A stretch of DNA of 64,000 bases from Endozoicomonas sp. ISHI1 (GTDB lineage: Bacteria; Pseudomonadota; Gammaproteobacteria; Pseudomonadales; Endozoicomonadaceae), in assembly GCF_024606225.1 (NCBI RefSeq), contig NZ_JAGRPU010000001.1:434001-498000 (forward strand), written 5' to 3'. Below are positions 53,248-63,250 of this stretch, piece by piece. A program made the position numbers and the translations under genes. The notes below the pieces were generated by a model that ran no database searches, was not told the DNA's origin, and saw only the letters and a list, made by a program, of their open reading frames with translations. The first letter of the stretch is position 1; every line of letters starts with the position of its first letter.

Positions 53248-54561
53248 ATGAAGCACCGATTAAGCCTTCAGAATATTGTTGGTATGGGGTTCATGACCTT
53301 CGCCATGTTCCTTGGCGCGGGCAATCTCATATTTCCTCCATTAGCAGGTCAACTGGCTGGTACCCAGGTCTGGCTTGCAGCTGCCGGGTTTCTGATAACA
53401 GGTGTTCTTCTACCTCTACTGGCCGTAGTCATGATTTCCAGGGTTGGAGGAGGCTTTAATGAGATCACCCGTGAACTGCCGCGCAGCGCGATTGTCCTGA
53501 TGGGTTGTTTTATCTACATCATTGTTGTCCCGATTTATGGTGTGCCAAGAACCGGCCTTGTTGCTTATGAAATGGGTGTCATCCCGTTTTTGGAAGAGCC
53601 TGATAGCATTTCCAGGCTGGCATACAGCATCATTTTCTTTGGAATTGCCTGGTACCTCAGCCTGTATCCGGGCAAATTACTTGAATCAGTTGGCAAGATC
53701 ATTACACCAGCCCTTATTCTGTTACTGGTGGTTCTTGGCGTCTCCCCAATCATCTCCCCTATGGGAGAAGCCGGTGAACCCATGAACGGATATCTGGAGA
53801 ATCCTTTCTTTCGAGGGTTTCTTGAAGGCTACATGACGATGGACGCCCTGGCTGCACTGTTGTTCGGCATTGTCATCATCACCAATCTGAAATCTCACGG
53901 CATTACTTCACCCGGCGCCCTGGTCAGATATTCTGTCATAACGGGCTGTATAGCGGCTTTCGGACTGGCGCTGGTCTACCTGTCTCTCTTCAATCTGGGT
54001 GCCCAGAGCCGCGAAGTCATCCCGCAACCGGAAAACGGCGGCCAGATTTTATCCGTTTATGTCCACAAGCTGTTTGGTATCTATGGCAATGTACTGCTTG
54101 CAACAGTCGTGACACTGGCCTGTCTAACTACCGCAATTGGTTTGATCACTGCTGCTTCGAAGTATTTCTGTGATCTCTCTGAAAAACTCAATTACAAGGC
54201 AATTGTCGCCACCATCAGTTTCTCCTGCATGATGTTTGCAAACCTTAACCTGAACCAGATGATCGAACTGTTTATCCCTGTCTTGCTCATACTTTACCCG
54301 GTCTCTATTGCCTTGATTCTTCTGGGGCTGATCAGGAGCCTCATGCCCAACCCTCAACTGGTATACAGGGCTACTCTCCTTGTCACCTTCTTACTCAGCC
54401 TGGTTGATGCCAGTAAGGGTTTAAGCCATCCTATTGCAAGACACCTGTTAACGCCTTTTCAGTCTCTGCCAGGGTACGACTTTAACTTAAGCTGGGTTGT
54501 GCCCTTTGCAGTGACTGTTGTGCTGTCCTGCCTGATTGGTAAACGCATTACGTTATCGTAA
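53248..54561 (+). CDS. brnQ: Branched-chain amino acid:cation symporter
   Basis: BrnQ imports leucine, isoleucine and valine with sodium. The 437-residue protein is almost entirely hydrophobic with about twelve membrane helices and has the family's N-terminal signature MTFAMFLGAGNLIFPP followed by GTQVWLAAAGFLITGVLLP. It is a single gene divergent from the PepSY operon. Confidence 0.95.
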   Translation: MKHRLSLQNIVGMGFMTFAMFLGAGNLIFPPLAGQLAGTQVWLAAAGFLITGVLLPLLAVVMISRVGGGFNEITRELPRSAIVLMGCFIYIIVVPIYGVPRTGLVAYEMGVIPFLEEPDSISRLAYSIIFFGIAWYLSLYPGKLLESVGKIITPALILLLVVLGVSPIISPMGEAGEPMNGYLENPFFRGFLEGYMTMDALAALLFGIVIITNLKSHGITSPGALVRYSVITGCIAAFGLALVYLSLFNLGAQSREVIPQPENGGQILSVYVHKLFGIYGNVLLATVVTLACLTTAIGLITAASKYFCDLSEKLNYKAIVATISFSCMMFANLNLNQMIELFIPVLLILYPVSIALILLGLIRSLMPNPQLVYRATLLVTFLLSLVDASKGLSHPIARHLLTPFQSLPGYDFNLSWVVPFAVTVVLSCLIGKRITLS

Positions 54562-54678
54562 CCTGTTCATTAGACCAACGTCTTGGCAAGTAACCAAACA
54601 TCAAGTAAGCTGCTCGACTTGCGATAGACCATCGCGGCTACCATTCACTCATTTTATGTATAAATAAGTAGCTTACCC

Positions 54679-55833
54679 ATGACCCGTTTTCCGGCATTAC
54701 CCGCGGTTATCCTGATGATATCCGCTCTGACTGGCTGCCAGGTGCTGCAACAACCTGCTCAGACTAAGGACAGTCAAAAGACCTCTAAGACTGAAACCGC
54801 AGCAACCGATCCAGAACATAAAACAGAAGAAGAGCAAGGCAATAAACCTTCCAAGCCTCCTTTCCCGGATACCATTTCTGTCAAACAACAACTGGTTCAG
54901 ACTCCTGCCCGTGTTGGGGGAAAACTGGTTCTGGGTTTTGCAGAGATAGGCACTCTCACAGAATACGGTCTGGAAATGAATGCCAAGATCGATACCGGTG
55001 CAGGACGCTCCTCGATTGATGCCAGAAACATTAAGAACTTTGAACGGGATGGCAAAAAGTGGGTTCGCTTTGATCTCCCCAGAACCAGCAAGGGCAATGT
55101 CTCTCTGGAACTGCCCGTCAAAGACACCATCCAGATCAAGGTTCCGGGTGAGGAAAAGTCCCAGACTCGTTATGTTGTCAACATGAACATCAAGGTCGGC
55201 GATATTACCCAGAACCTGGATGTCTCATTGAACGACAGAGCTCGTTTTGAATTCCCGCTGCTTATTGGTCGCGATTTTCTCAAGGATATGGCCATCGCCA
55301 ATGTTGGCAAGAAATACATCGCAAACGAGAAAGTGCTCGATACAGTGACCGTCAAGGTTCCAGCTGACGACAAACTGAGAGTAAAGAAACAGATCGACAG
55401 GCCAGTGGATGTCAGTGGTCTTGCTTTGTTAGGCGAGCTTGAGCAGGTACATATCAAAGGATTCAAGAACGCATTCAAGGCACGTATTGATACAGGCGCA
55501 AAAACGTCTTCTATCAATGCCACAGATATTAAATATTTCACCAAGAATGGTGAAAAGTGGGTTCGCTTCAAGGTCGTCAATGATGGCAAAAGCCAGACCT
55601 TTGAGCGCAAGGTTCATCGTGAAGTTTCAATCAAACGACATGGCGGTCTGGCAAACCAGGACCGAGTCACTGTCTTTATTCCCATTACATTGGGACAGAT
55701 CTCGAAGAATGTTGAATTTACTCTGACCAACCGCACCGGCTTCGAATACCCAATCCTTATTGGTGAAAGACTCCTGAGCAATACGGCTCTGGTTGATGTT
55801 GCCCGGCAAAATATTGCCGAAACAAAAAAGTGA
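54679..55833 (+). CDS. Double-domain retropepsin-like ("ATP-dependent zinc") protease lipoprotein
   Basis: This 384-residue lipoprotein (lipobox ALTGC, Cys20) carries two copies of the Zn_protease/RimB-like aspartyl domain. Each has the active-site triplet DTGA (Asp105 and Asp271) followed by SSI, then a KWVRF strand and a late LIGRDFL / LIGERLL motif. Common family members have a single domain; the duplication is unusual. It heads a three-gene operon with the transglutaminase-like membrane protein and the ligase (gaps of 8 and 3 bp), as in Pseudomonas. The set probably handles a glutamate-containing periplasmic product; the substrate is not known. Confidence 0.85.
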   Translation: MTRFPALPAVILMISALTGCQVLQQPAQTKDSQKTSKTETAATDPEHKTEEEQGNKPSKPPFPDTISVKQQLVQTPARVGGKLVLGFAEIGTLTEYGLEMNAKIDTGAGRSSIDARNIKNFERDGKKWVRFDLPRTSKGNVSLELPVKDTIQIKVPGEEKSQTRYVVNMNIKVGDITQNLDVSLNDRARFEFPLLIGRDFLKDMAIANVGKKYIANEKVLDTVTVKVPADDKLRVKKQIDRPVDVSGLALLGELEQVHIKGFKNAFKARIDTGAKTSSINATDIKYFTKNGEKWVRFKVVNDGKSQTFERKVHREVSIKRHGGLANQDRVTVFIPITLGQISKNVEFTLTNRTGFEYPILIGERLLSNTALVDVARQNIAETKK

Positions 55834-55841
55834 GGTTTTGA

Positions 55842-57383
55842 ATGAAAGGACGTTTTCAACTCAGTCTGGCGGTGGTCATTTTGATCACAGCAGGTCTGGG
55901 CCTGACTTTATACAAACACTTTGCCCTGGGGTTCCCCTTAACCCGGGGAGAAACCACCACCGTCTGGAGTGTTGAGGCTGAGATACAATTCAAGGCTGAC
56001 GGTGGACCTGCCAAGGCATCCCTGACCCTGCCCGATCAGCAATCCGGTTTTCGTATTCTAAATGAGTCTTTTGCTTCTCCGGGCTATGGCATTAACCAAT
56101 ATGATGAGGAAGGGCAACGTCGCGCAGAGTGGAGCATCCGCAAGGCCAGCGGTAAACAGAGCCTGTTTTACAAGGTGAGCCTGCATCCGGACCGACAGCT
56201 GGTGGAACCTTTGGCTCCTCCTGTTGAAGAGGACGACGACACACTAAAAGCTAAACCTTCACTGCCAGAACCCTACCAGACCGCCGCAGACTCATTACTG
56301 GAACAGGTGAAAGAACGATCCGCTGATAGTCGAAGTTTTACAGGCACGCTGATCAAGGAATTTATAGCCCAACAGCCCAGCCAGAATACCAACATGCTCT
56401 TGAGCATGATTGATAGCCGTGCTGAACTCACCAATCTGCTGATCGAGATGCTCTCCATGGCCGATATTCCGGCCCGGGTTGTTCGAGGCCTTTACCTTGA
56501 AGACGGCAGGCGTCGTCAGCCCATAGTAGAGATGCTGGAAGTCTATACCAATGACGGTTGGGTACTCTTTGATCCTGAAACCGGTGTATCCGGCAACCCG
56601 GAAAACTTCTTCCTCTGGCAACGCGGTGGCAAATCCTTGCTGGATGTCATGGGTGGGACAGCGTCCCGGGTCTCCTTTTCTATGATTTCCCAGAACGAGC
56701 CCACAAGGGATCTGGCCATTGAAACTTCTCGAGCTGACAATGCAGCCCTGGTCGATTTCTCTATCTACGCCCTGCCCCTGGAAGTTCAAAATGCCTTCAA
56801 GAGTATTCTGCTGATTCCCATTGGTACTCTGGTCGTACTGATTATGCGCATCCTGGTCGGCCTGAGAACCTCAGGAACCTTTATGCCCGTCCTGATCTCC
56901 GTGGCCTTCCTGGAAACCCAGTTACTACCAGGTCTGATTATCTTTGTCACCATTGTTTCCATCGGCCTCTGGATACGCTCGATATTGAGTCAGCTCAATA
57001 TGCTCCTTGTCGCGCGATTGGCGGCGGTCATCATCGTCGTTATAGGCATAATGGGAGTTATGAGTGTACTCAGCTGGAAGATGGGGATTACCCAAGCTCT
57101 GACCGTCACCTTCTTCCCGATGATTATTCTGGCATGGACCATTGAGAGGATGTCTATCCTCTGGGAAGAAGAAGGCCCGAAAGACGTTCTGATTGAAGGC
57201 TCTGGCAGCCTGCTGGTGGCCACTATGAGTTACCTGCTGATGTCCAATCCACTGGTTGAACACCTGACCTATAACTTCCCGGAGCTATTGCTGACCGTAC
57301 TGGGTCTGACTCTGATGTTAGGCCAATACACCGGCTACCGTCTATTGGAACTTCGTCGCTTCAAGCCTCTGGTTGGAGGTTAA
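55842..57383 (+). CDS. Inactive transglutaminase-like protein fused to seven membrane helices
   Basis: The 513 residues comprise a signal-anchor, a periplasmic transglutaminase-fold domain (about residues 135-260, including EFIAQQPSQNTNMLLSMID and DGWVLFDPETG) and a C-terminal seven-helix membrane domain (from about residue 315). The usual catalytic cysteine is not seen, as in the rest of this family. It is the middle gene of the operon with the protease and the ATP-grasp ligase. Confidence 0.88.
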   Translation: MKGRFQLSLAVVILITAGLGLTLYKHFALGFPLTRGETTTVWSVEAEIQFKADGGPAKASLTLPDQQSGFRILNESFASPGYGINQYDEEGQRRAEWSIRKASGKQSLFYKVSLHPDRQLVEPLAPPVEEDDDTLKAKPSLPEPYQTAADSLLEQVKERSADSRSFTGTLIKEFIAQQPSQNTNMLLSMIDSRAELTNLLIEMLSMADIPARVVRGLYLEDGRRRQPIVEMLEVYTNDGWVLFDPETGVSGNPENFFLWQRGGKSLLDVMGGTASRVSFSMISQNEPTRDLAIETSRADNAALVDFSIYALPLEVQNAFKSILLIPIGTLVVLIMRILVGLRTSGTFMPVLISVAFLETQLLPGLIIFVTIVSIGLWIRSILSQLNMLLVARLAAVIIVVIGIMGVMSVLSWKMGITQALTVTFFPMIILAWTIERMSILWEEEGPKDVLIEGSGSLLVATMSYLLMSNPLVEHLTYNFPELLLTVLGLTLMLGQYTGYRLLELRRFKPLVGG

Positions 57384-57386
57384 CCC

Positions 57387-58355
57387 ATGGAGTTCATCAA
57401 ACGGTTTTTCCGCAGTTTTGCCAGCCCTTCCAGCCTCCACGAGGCTGGAATTCTCAGCATGAACATGCGCAACCTGGATTATGTTATTAAATACAATCCC
57501 CGCAAACTGCTCCCCCAGGTGGACGATAAACTCACCACCAAAAGGATGGCAGAAAAAGCCAATGTAGACGTCCCCAAACTGCTGGGTATTGTGGAATACC
57601 AGCACGATATTAAAAATCTGAGCATCCTGCTTGAAGAACACAACAGTTTCGTGATCAAGCCAGCCCAGGGCAGTGGCGGCAAGGGCATCCTGGTCATCGT
57701 GGGTCGCGATGGTGCGAGGTATGTAAAAGCCAGTGGCGACACCCTGGAATTTGAAGACATCAACCGCCATGTTTCCAATATTCTGGGAGGCCTTTACAGC
57801 CTTGGTGGTAAAAGTGATGTAGCCATGATTGAGAGCCTGATTGTGGCAGATCCGGTATTCAATGACTACAGCTTTGAAGGCGTACCGGACATCCGTATGA
57901 TTGTTTTCCGGGGCTTTCCCGTCATGGGTATGTTGCGTCTGGCCACCCGGGCTTCCGATGGCAAGGCCAACCTGCACCAGGGAGCCGTTGGAGTGGGTCT
58001 GGACATAGCTTCCGGCAAAAGCTTGAGAGCCGTTCAGTTTGATCTGCCGATTAATCAGCATCCTGACACGGGTCACAGCTTTGAAAAACTGGAAGTACCT
58101 CACTGGGACAAACTGCTCAAGCTGACTTCAGCCTGTTATGACATGACTGGATTGGGATATCTGGGCGTGGACATTGTTCTGGATGAAAGGGATGGTCCAC
58201 TGATCCTTGAACTCAATGCCCGTCCCGGTCTGGCCATCCAGATCGCCAATGACCGTGGCATCCAGCCCCGCCTGGAGCTGATAGAGTCTCTGCCCAACTG
58301 GAATATGCCTATTAAAGAGAAAGTCGCATTCTCTAAAGAGCACTTTGCCATGTAA
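57387..58355 (+). CDS. RimK-like alpha-L-glutamate ligase (ATP-grasp)
   Basis: This 322-residue ATP-grasp enzyme resembles RimK-type glutamate ligases. Motifs are FVIKPAQGSGGKGILVI for nucleotide binding and LILELNARPGLAIQIAN for metal binding. It probably adds glutamate to a carboxyl acceptor using ATP; the acceptor in this system is unknown. It starts three bases after the membrane protein gene and ends the operon before a strong hairpin. Confidence 0.9.
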   Translation: MEFIKRFFRSFASPSSLHEAGILSMNMRNLDYVIKYNPRKLLPQVDDKLTTKRMAEKANVDVPKLLGIVEYQHDIKNLSILLEEHNSFVIKPAQGSGGKGILVIVGRDGARYVKASGDTLEFEDINRHVSNILGGLYSLGGKSDVAMIESLIVADPVFNDYSFEGVPDIRMIVFRGFPVMGMLRLATRASDGKANLHQGAVGVGLDIASGKSLRAVQFDLPINQHPDTGHSFEKLEVPHWDKLLKLTSACYDMTGLGYLGVDIVLDERDGPLILELNARPGLAIQIANDRGIQPRLELIESLPNWNMPIKEKVAFSKEHFAM

Positions 58356-58362
58356 TCTCCAC

Positions 58363-58389
58363 TACATCAGGGCTCAGCGCCCTGATGTA
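58363..58389 (+). terminator. Terminator hairpin after the ligase operon
   Basis: A perfect 11-bp stem TACATCAGGGC / GCCCTGATGTA with a 5-base loop lies seven bases past the stop. The downstream T-run is weak (CGCTTCTC). Confidence 0.6.
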
Positions 58390-58501
58390 CGCTTCTCAAA
58401 CCATTCATCAAAAACATCACTGATAAGTTAACTGAGTGATGAGACCGCCTTCCCTCCTTGGCCTGAAGACCTTGTCTGTGTCACAATCGTTTAAAGAGTG
58501 A

Positions 58502-60724
58502 ATGGATTTAAGAATCAACCCTAATAAAAATGAAAAGCTGTCACTTCGTCATGGAGGACTGCCTGAATTGCAGGTTCTAATGATCTACTCATTCTGTTCG
58601 CAAAGAACAGTCATCTCCATCAGGACTTTACTGGTCATTCTGCTGACCTTTGTTGTCAGTCAGACTGCCCGGGCGACTGCTGTTGCAGAATCTTCAGAGG
58701 CTGGACCGGTTAAACTGGCCGGCTTCCTGACCCCGGTTTCAGCACCGAAAGCAATTCTGACTGGTAAACACCCCGAAACCAGTGATCGCTGGTACAAGCT
58801 CCGCCTGAACCTGAACCACTCTCTTAATTCTGACTGGTTGCTGGTATTCAGAAGAACCCCTCACAAAAAACTCGATGTGTTCACACCTTCCGAAAAAGGT
58901 TATCGAATGACTTCATTGGGCATTAGCGGTCATAACCGCAATTCAGACCCCAGAGTTCTGAAACTTATTCTGCCTGATAACAAGATTCACGATATTTATT
59001 TACGGGTGGACAACGCAGAGCCTAACAGATTGAATCCCAGCCTCTGGCCACAGTCACTCTATATGCTGGATGAGTACAAGAACCAAGCCTTTTCAGCTTC
59101 ATTACTGGCACTGCTTCTGCTTTTTCTCATCGTTACAGCGGCCGCGATGATCTACACCCGACACCCATCATACCTGTTGCTTGCTGCACATCTGCTGGCT
59201 ACCACTTCACTGGTTGTATTATACCAAGGCAACATTTTCTGGATAATCAAAGGAGTCGGGAATCCCGGATTCTGGGTACTGACCGTGGCAGTCATCAGCC
59301 TTGCTTCGGCTCTGGGCTGCTACAAAAATCTTGGCTTGCTGGCGCTCTTCACTCCCAAGGCAGACAGACTGATACTCTGGCTTTGCTGCCTGTCGGTCGG
59401 ATTCACTCTCAGCTTCTTCGTCACACAACAAATCTTGTTACTCAATGGGGCATTTTTATTGATCGCTCTGGCCGCAGTCCTCCTCACTGCCAGCCTGCTG
59501 ACCATTTTTTCTCAGGGTGTAAGACCTGCCAAACTGGCTTTACCGGTCACGACCACACTGTTCCTTGCCTTATTCAGCAGCTGGGTCTCAAAGGACTGGC
59601 CCAGAGTCATACCCAGTCAGGCAGAACTGGCATTAATTGCTCTGCAATCCATGCTGATTACCGGCCTTTACTGGGTTAACCGCAAACATAAGAATCGTCA
59701 GGCTATCTCAATCAACCTGGTCAACAACTACACCGATAAGCGACAAGTCTTTGATCTCGCCCTGCGGAAACACCTTCAGCCCGCCAACAATGCCCTCGCG
59801 GATGAAAGGGCCATTCGAAAACGCATCCTGGCAACTCTGGATGCGGTAATGCCCGGAACACCCTCTATGATATTGGTTAAAAATAAAGATCAATGGGGTG
59901 TTAGCAGCCATTACCCCAAAGCCGCCCGGATTCTAAAAAGCAGTATTGAGACTATTGAAGATGAGCTAACGGATATCATTGGCTCAGAGCAAGAGCACCA
60001 TATCCGGCTTGAAGATCGTAACGGCGTTAAATACTGGATATTTTTGCTTCACACCGAAGAAAACCACCATACTCTACTGGTAGTCTCACCGGGAAGCCAG
60101 CCCGGGAAATCCTTGAAATGGCAGCAGATAACCAACATCAGCACCCATGCCCGAACCCTGTTTCAGGCCAATCAGCAGGCTCGCTTCTGGAAACTGCAAG
60201 CCAGTCTTGATCCACTGACGGGTATTCTGAATCGCAGAGCTTTTACCAATGAGGCCTCAGAGCTGCTTCACCACCCTGCTCGCAAAAATTCTCAGTCCTG
60301 CCTGATTTTCATAGATATCGATGACTTCAAGCAGATCAATGACCGTTTCGGCCACCCAGCGGGCGACAGGGTTCTCTCTGACATGGCCAGTCGACTACGA
60401 AAAGAGCTTCGTCAACAGGACCTGATTGCCCGCTACGGCGGTGAGGAATTTGTCGTTCTCCTGCCCTACACAGACGCAGTCTGGGGCGTTCAGATCGCTG
60501 AGCGACTCAGAAACTCAGCATTACTTTATGAAGGTGGCCCTATTCCACTGAGCATCAGCCTGGGGATTGCTGCCACCGGTCCGCAGACCAACACTCTCGA
60601 TAAAATACTGAAAGAAGCAGACGACGCCTTGTATCAGGCCAAGCACTTGGGCAAGAACAGAGTCTGTCGGGCATCTTCCTGTGCAGATATGCGGCTATCG
60701 GCTCATGAACCAGAGAAAGGTTAA
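58502..60724 (+). CDS. 7TM-DISM diguanylate cyclase
   Basis: This 740-residue protein would make cyclic-di-GMP in response to an extracellular cue. It has a signal peptide after a short extension, a periplasmic 7TMR-DISM extracellular domain, about seven membrane helices (roughly residues 195-395), a GAF-like linker, and a GGDEF domain with catalytic ARYGGEEFVVLL. The allosteric I-site RQQD lies five residues before GGEEF, so product inhibition is likely. ATG 58502 is used; ATG 58580 (MIYSFCSQRT) gives a tidier signal peptide and may be the real start. Confidence 0.9.
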   Translation: MDLRINPNKNEKLSLRHGGLPELQVLMIYSFCSQRTVISIRTLLVILLTFVVSQTARATAVAESSEAGPVKLAGFLTPVSAPKAILTGKHPETSDRWYKLRLNLNHSLNSDWLLVFRRTPHKKLDVFTPSEKGYRMTSLGISGHNRNSDPRVLKLILPDNKIHDIYLRVDNAEPNRLNPSLWPQSLYMLDEYKNQAFSASLLALLLLFLIVTAAAMIYTRHPSYLLLAAHLLATTSLVVLYQGNIFWIIKGVGNPGFWVLTVAVISLASALGCYKNLGLLALFTPKADRLILWLCCLSVGFTLSFFVTQQILLLNGAFLLIALAAVLLTASLLTIFSQGVRPAKLALPVTTTLFLALFSSWVSKDWPRVIPSQAELALIALQSMLITGLYWVNRKHKNRQAISINLVNNYTDKRQVFDLALRKHLQPANNALADERAIRKRILATLDAVMPGTPSMILVKNKDQWGVSSHYPKAARILKSSIETIEDELTDIIGSEQEHHIRLEDRNGVKYWIFLLHTEENHHTLLVVSPGSQPGKSLKWQQITNISTHARTLFQANQQARFWKLQASLDPLTGILNRRAFTNEASELLHHPARKNSQSCLIFIDIDDFKQINDRFGHPAGDRVLSDMASRLRKELRQQDLIARYGGEEFVVLLPYTDAVWGVQIAERLRNSALLYEGGPIPLSISLGIAATGPQTNTLDKILKEADDALYQAKHLGKNRVCRASSCADMRLSAHEPEKG

Positions 60725-60850
60725 CAGCTCGCGAGATAAGAGATTACAAAACGCTTATCCTAAGACGTAAATCTACATATACTGAACCATCATACTGAGA
60801 CTTTAGAATTAAGAAGTGCTCCCCTGCCAAAAAAAGCGAAATATACGACA

Positions 60851-62749
60851 ATGACCGCCCCTTTCAGTCGCTGGCGACAGCAACGGAATGATGACGAACT
60901 CCAGCTTGAAGAACGCGATTTGAACTGGCTGGAGAAAGTGGCACGCGCTCCTCATCAGGAGCCCTGGAGTGTCACTGTAATGCAGTACGCCTGGACTGCA
61001 GGTCCGGTCACACTTCTGGCCGCCTTTGCAGGCTACTATATTGCCTACGGCACCATGATGCCGTTGGACAGAACCCTTTATTTCGTTGGCTATTCCATTG
61101 TTGCCATTGGTCTGGGTCTGTTCACCAAGCTGATTTACGACGTTACCCACGGCCGACGGATCAATCAAGACAAAAACAACCTGCTCAGCATCATCGACCG
61201 AATTCCCGAAGTCATTTATGTAGTGCGCGACCTGGCCCAACGTAATATGGCCAAAGATGCACGTCGCATCCACTCTGCCGGTATTCTTTTGCAAAAGTTC
61301 GATCTTGGCCCGGAATGGATATCAGCAGCCATTGAAGATATTACGGGTGACCCTGATCTGGCCCGCAAGGCTGAACAGATTGAAATATTCCGCAGGGCCG
61401 GCCTTTATCATAGAATGCGTGACATTGTCCACGAAGTCTCCGAAGACACGGAGCGTTATCATAACGAACTCAAAGAACTTCACCCGCGCATAGCCCAGGC
61501 GCTCAAAAACAGATTAAGCGGTATCGTGGCCAGACCCCATGAAGGACAAACCAGGGAGCCTCTGTTCATTGAGCGGATTCTCACTGCCAGTGAGCGGGAC
61601 AATGAAGAAATAATGACCCTTCACGATGTCGAGGAAATACTCATATTATGCTTCGAGCTGATTTGCGGGCGCAAAATTTCCTGGCTTAAAATTGAGTATA
61701 CCGGTCGCTGGGACCTGGCCAAGGCTCTGGACAAGCTCGAGGAAGAACGCAATGGTTTCCGGATCAGCCGGGCCAGGGTTTACTCCCGCCTCAAGGCCCT
61801 GGCGACCTGGCTCCATAATGTTGATATCCAGAATGGCATTATTACCGATCACGGCCTGAGCCCCCCGAAGTTAGTGGCTGCGGTCAGGGAGTCACTCGAC
61901 AATCTCAGTTTGCAGGTTCTTCAGGCCGGAGAACTGACCCATAAAACCGGCAAACACGTTATAGCCCTTAACATAAAACGCAAGCAACTCGATAAAGCCA
62001 TTCAACTCTACAATGAAGCTCATCGTGCCTACCTGAAGCAGGGAAGGGACAGTGAGAAACTCAAACGCGCCCTGAAGTACTGGCAAAAACTCTCCACACT
62101 TTATCAGCAAAACCCTAAAGAAAACTTAAAACGAAGCCTGACTATTTCAGAGCAGAGTATCGAACTAGACGATGATACCAGAATGGAGGTCGCGAACCGT
62201 CTGGAAGCGTTTTCAAAGGAATCCCGCATAAGGCAAGATAGCTATCGCCCCGCCCTGTCGTCTGCCCGGAGATATTTGACAGAAACACGTGCCAGGGAGG
62301 TGGCTATCGAGGTGGCAACTATTCTTGACCCTTACATACATCTTCATGACCCACAAATTCAGAGAGCTATTGAGAGCTCCAATGCTTCCAGCCTGGCTTT
62401 TCTTGAGCCGGGTATGAGCGCCAGGACAAAGGCAGCGCTGGGAGAAGCTCTGGCCGCAGATGTTGACAAAAACCTCTCAGCCAGTGCCGAGAAGCTGGCC
62501 CAGAACCTGATTCGGTATTATCGTGTTCCCCTGAGTGAGAGAACCATTAACTTTCTGGTAAAAACCTATCAGGCCGATTTACAACGATTGCAATTTATTG
62601 CCCAGTTCGAAACTCCAATGAGCGCTAGCCATTCGCTGGATAATATTTCGCCTATCGAAGTCCCTCCTGCCAACAGCAATTGGCAAATCCACCTGTATAA
62701 CGCCAATAAAATCATTAGCAAATACAGCTCTGCCAGAGTTCATCGCTGA
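60851..62749 (+). CDS. Unrecognised membrane-anchored coiled-coil protein, 632 residues
   Basis: No family is recognised. Two membrane helices near residues 50-95 (AGPVTLLAAFAGYYIAYG; YFVGYSIVAIGLGLFTKLIY) are followed by a long, highly charged cytoplasmic region with coiled-coil-like helices (for example LDKAIQLYNEAHRAYLKQG, a tetratricopeptide-like piece). A scaffold or regulator role is possible. It lies between a diguanylate cyclase and cydA, with no operon link. Confidence 0.7.
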   Translation: MTAPFSRWRQQRNDDELQLEERDLNWLEKVARAPHQEPWSVTVMQYAWTAGPVTLLAAFAGYYIAYGTMMPLDRTLYFVGYSIVAIGLGLFTKLIYDVTHGRRINQDKNNLLSIIDRIPEVIYVVRDLAQRNMAKDARRIHSAGILLQKFDLGPEWISAAIEDITGDPDLARKAEQIEIFRRAGLYHRMRDIVHEVSEDTERYHNELKELHPRIAQALKNRLSGIVARPHEGQTREPLFIERILTASERDNEEIMTLHDVEEILILCFELICGRKISWLKIEYTGRWDLAKALDKLEEERNGFRISRARVYSRLKALATWLHNVDIQNGIITDHGLSPPKLVAAVRESLDNLSLQVLQAGELTHKTGKHVIALNIKRKQLDKAIQLYNEAHRAYLKQGRDSEKLKRALKYWQKLSTLYQQNPKENLKRSLTISEQSIELDDDTRMEVANRLEAFSKESRIRQDSYRPALSSARRYLTETRAREVAIEVATILDPYIHLHDPQIQRAIESSNASSLAFLEPGMSARTKAALGEALAADVDKNLSASAEKLAQNLIRYYRVPLSERTINFLVKTYQADLQRLQFIAQFETPMSASHSLDNISPIEVPPANSNWQIHLYNANKIISKYSSARVHR

Positions 62750-63250
62750 CACATCACTTGTCCGGCCGGACAGTGATCACACGGGTGAATATTTCCCATA
62801 AACTGATCAGAAATACTGATGAATAGTTATTACAGATATCAGCATCGCTTATAACCCAAAAGCCGGCTTATAACCAGAATGTTTCGTTTTCACACAGTCT
62901 TTTACTCTTTATTTTTACAAATCAAGCATTTATCCCCCTAAAAAACACCTTAAAAATAAGGTATTTAAAACATTTTTGATAAAGATCAAACTTTGCCTCT
63001 TACCGTGGTTCATCTATGTAACAAATGCGAGTAACATGTGCGCATGTCTGATTAACCAGCCATAGATTGATCCAGACCTGTCTAAGACTCGTATAAGCAT
63101 GCACCGCTGCGTGGGCTATAAACATGCATTTAACATGTATCTATTATGCTGAATGCGCGGTAACTGCATCACAAAGGACCTCTGTGGCAGCACACATTTT
63201 CTGATTTCTGTTAGGGATCTGATTTAACACTGTCATTAACGAGGAGCACC
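62750..63250. other. cydA upstream region
   Basis: This 501-bp leader has a perfect 12-bp palindrome GTCCGGCCGGAC at 62760-62771, the FNR/Anr box listed separately, and several runs with ATGTAACAAATG and AACATGTATC that could bind other regulators. No gene is supported. Confidence 0.5.
62976..62989. promoter_or_regulatory. FNR/Anr box upstream of cydA
   Basis: TTGAT-AAAG-ATCAA is a perfect match to the FNR/Anr consensus. It lies 261 bp before the cydA start, so the transcript would have a long leader, or the site acts from a distance. Confidence 0.75.

Noticed and set aside
62760-62771. GTCCGGCCGGAC palindrome as terminator
   Set aside because: No loop and no following T-run, so it cannot be supported as a terminator.
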